From Pseudomonadota bacterium (lineage in GTDB: Bacteria; Pseudomonadota; Alphaproteobacteria; Caulobacterales; Caulobacteraceae), in the NCBI GenBank assembly GCA_963205005.1, contig CAUJHW010000066.1, positions 1-45,519 of the forward strand: a DNA stretch of 45,519 nucleotides, read 5' to 3'. The notes below the pieces were generated by a model. The model made no database searches and was not told the DNA's origin. It worked only from the letters and a program-made list of their open reading frames with translations. The translations under genes were made by a program, and so were the position numbers. Positions 44,556-45,519 of the stretch are shown here, in pieces. Position 1 is the first letter of the stretch; every line of letters starts with the position of its first letter.

Positions 44556-45519
44556 CTACTTCGGCAGGGCGGCGAGGATGGCTTGGCTTACGGCAGCGAA
44601 GTCGCCGTCGTAATGATGGCCGCCGGCGAGGCGGACGCCGCGGATGACTCTGGGCGAAAAGGTCGGGCAGGCGGCGTCACCTTCCTCGTTGCCGTAGACG
44701 CAGACCAGCGGCGTCCCCTTCAGATCGGCCAAGGCCGGAGCGATCGCATAGGCCGACGCGCCACTGAGGCCGAGCCAGTCGCCCGGTCGGAACTCCAACT
44801 CGCCGTCCTTGTCCACGCCCACCAGGGCGACGCCGCGGATGTGGCTGCGCAAATCGGCGGGCAAGTGCGGGATGATCGCCGGCAGGGCGTCGGCCCCGAA
44901 TGAGTAGCCGGTCAGGATGATGCGGGTCTTGCCCCAGGCGGCCATGTAGTGGTGCAGCACGGTCGTCAGGTCGACGGCGGCGCCCCGCGGTGTCCGCGCC
45001 GTCCAGAAGTAGCGGAGCGAGTCGTAGCCCACGACGGGAATACCAGCCCGGACGAAGCCAGCCGACATGCCTTGGTCGATGCCAGCCCAGCCGCCGTCGC
45101 CGGAGTAGAACACGGCAAGCGTGTCGCCGCCGCCCGGGGCCGGCAAGGCCGTCAGCGGCAAAGTCGCCACATAGGAGTCAAGCGGTGCATGGACGGTTCG
45201 CGACACCGGGGCGGCGGCCGCTCTAGGGTGCAGCGACGCGAACGCCTGAGCGAACTGGGGCGCCCAGTTGGCGGGTACGCTGTAGCCGTGGCCGACCTTC
45301 GGCAGGTCGATGACCCGACCGGCCGGCACCTGGGCCATGTAGGCATGGGTGGCGGCCGGCAGGCACGATTCGTCCTGCCCGCCCTGCAGCGCGATGAAGG
45401 GGGCGGTCAGGGTCCTTGACGGCCCGTAGATGAAGCCAAGCTTCGGATCGGTGGTGTGCGCCAGCTTTCCGTCGCCCGCCGCCAGCGGCCTGTCGGACTT
45501 GAGGTCCGGGCAGAAGCCC
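44556..45519 (-). CDS. AcvB/VirJ-family serine hydrolase, 5' end outside window
   Basis: The minus-strand frame is open from 44556 to the window end (321 residues seen). GFCPDLKS, HTTDPKLGFIYGPSR and FIALQGGQDESCLPAATHAYMA belong to the first alpha/beta-hydrolase-like half. The second half has LAVFYSGDGGWAGIDQGMSAGFVRAGIPVVGYDSLRYFWTARTPR, the nucleophile elbow GYSFGAD, and catalytic-acid and His regions near VYGNEEGDAACP and LAGGHHYDGDF. This is the AcvB/VirJ family; AcvB is a periplasmic hydrolase of lysyl-phosphatidylglycerol often paired with LpiA. A start inside the window would miss the first domain, so it is called partial. Confidence 0.85.
   Translation of the reverse strand, partial: GFCPDLKSDRPLAAGDGKLAHTTDPKLGFIYGPSRTLTAPFIALQGGQDESCLPAATHAYMAQVPAGRVIDLPKVGHGYSVPANWAPQFAQAFASLHPRAAAAPVSRTVHAPLDSYVATLPLTALPAPGGGDTLAVFYSGDGGWAGIDQGMSAGFVRAGIPVVGYDSLRYFWTARTPRGAAVDLTTVLHHYMAAWGKTRIILTGYSFGADALPAIIPHLPADLRSHIRGVALVGVDKDGELEFRPGDWLGLSGASAYAIAPALADLKGTPLVCVYGNEEGDAACPTFSPRVIRGVRLAGGHHYDGDFAAVSQAILAALPK

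Overview
The window is a GC-rich (about 70%) alphaproteobacterial chromosome segment, most like Caulobacterales (Phenylobacterium/Caulobacter). The evidence is the base composition, short gene spacings with frequent ATGA/GTGA overlaps, many twin-arginine (TAT) exported proteins, a large TonB-dependent receptor, a remnant of a CC0125/CC1285-type lipoprotein, and a degradative gene set. The assignment rests on protein style only; no rRNA, tRNA or other taxonomic marker is present.

Layout. 1-4.3 kb: the 5' part of a Pycsar-effector-like (PycTM) membrane protein, then a compact pyrimidine-ring-opening (rut) unit, rutA-rutB-rutC plus a nitroreductase, with a LOG-family gene upstream. 4.3-8 kb: a TAT-exported M28-like protein with altered metal ligands, divergent from a TAT NIPSNAP-like protein and a beta-propeller protein. 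8-16.8 kb: a sulfatase and an NTF2-like protein divergent from a LysR regulator; a DsbA-fold isomerase, a TetR regulator and an exported propeller protein; an MBL-fold hydrolase; an EF-hand lipoprotein; glutathione-dependent formaldehyde dehydrogenase. 16.8-20.1 kb: a PhyH dioxygenase translationally coupled to a PA14-containing GH3 glycosidase. 20.2-25.8 kb: a periplasmic redox unit (a thioredoxin-like/cytochrome c/copper monooxygenase/EF-hand fusion followed by a cytochrome c-PQQ dehydrogenase like polyvinyl-alcohol dehydrogenase), with a divergent TetR gene and a PepSY-type membrane protein.

26-35.1 kb is the clearest metabolic system: ligC-ligK-ligJ-ligI-ligA-ligB, the protocatechuate 4,5-cleavage pathway to pyruvate and oxaloacetate. 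It is flanked by genes reading toward it: a DUF3237 gene, an MFS transporter and a TonB-dependent receptor. Three intergenic sites in this block share a palindromic motif, CTTAG-N4-CTWA, which suggests that one regulator controls uptake and catabolism. LigU (4-oxalomesaconate tautomerase) and any adjacent regulator gene are absent. A malonyl-CoA synthetase, a large-subunit catalase and an FAD monooxygenase follow.

40.2-44.2 kb is a small integrative element of visibly lower GC, bounded by near-identical 21-24 nt repeats. It carries a tyrosine recombinase, a lipoprotein and a predicted restriction-type nuclease (ScoMcrA-like head plus DUF3883 PD-(D/E)XK domain). Perfect or near-perfect inverted repeats lie at its integrase end. 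Beyond it are a truncated lipoprotein gene and the 3' part of an AcvB/VirJ-family hydrolase that runs off the window. The most novel-looking items are this one-cargo defence-like element, the shared lig operator, and the four-domain copper monooxygenase fusion beside a PQQ dehydrogenase.
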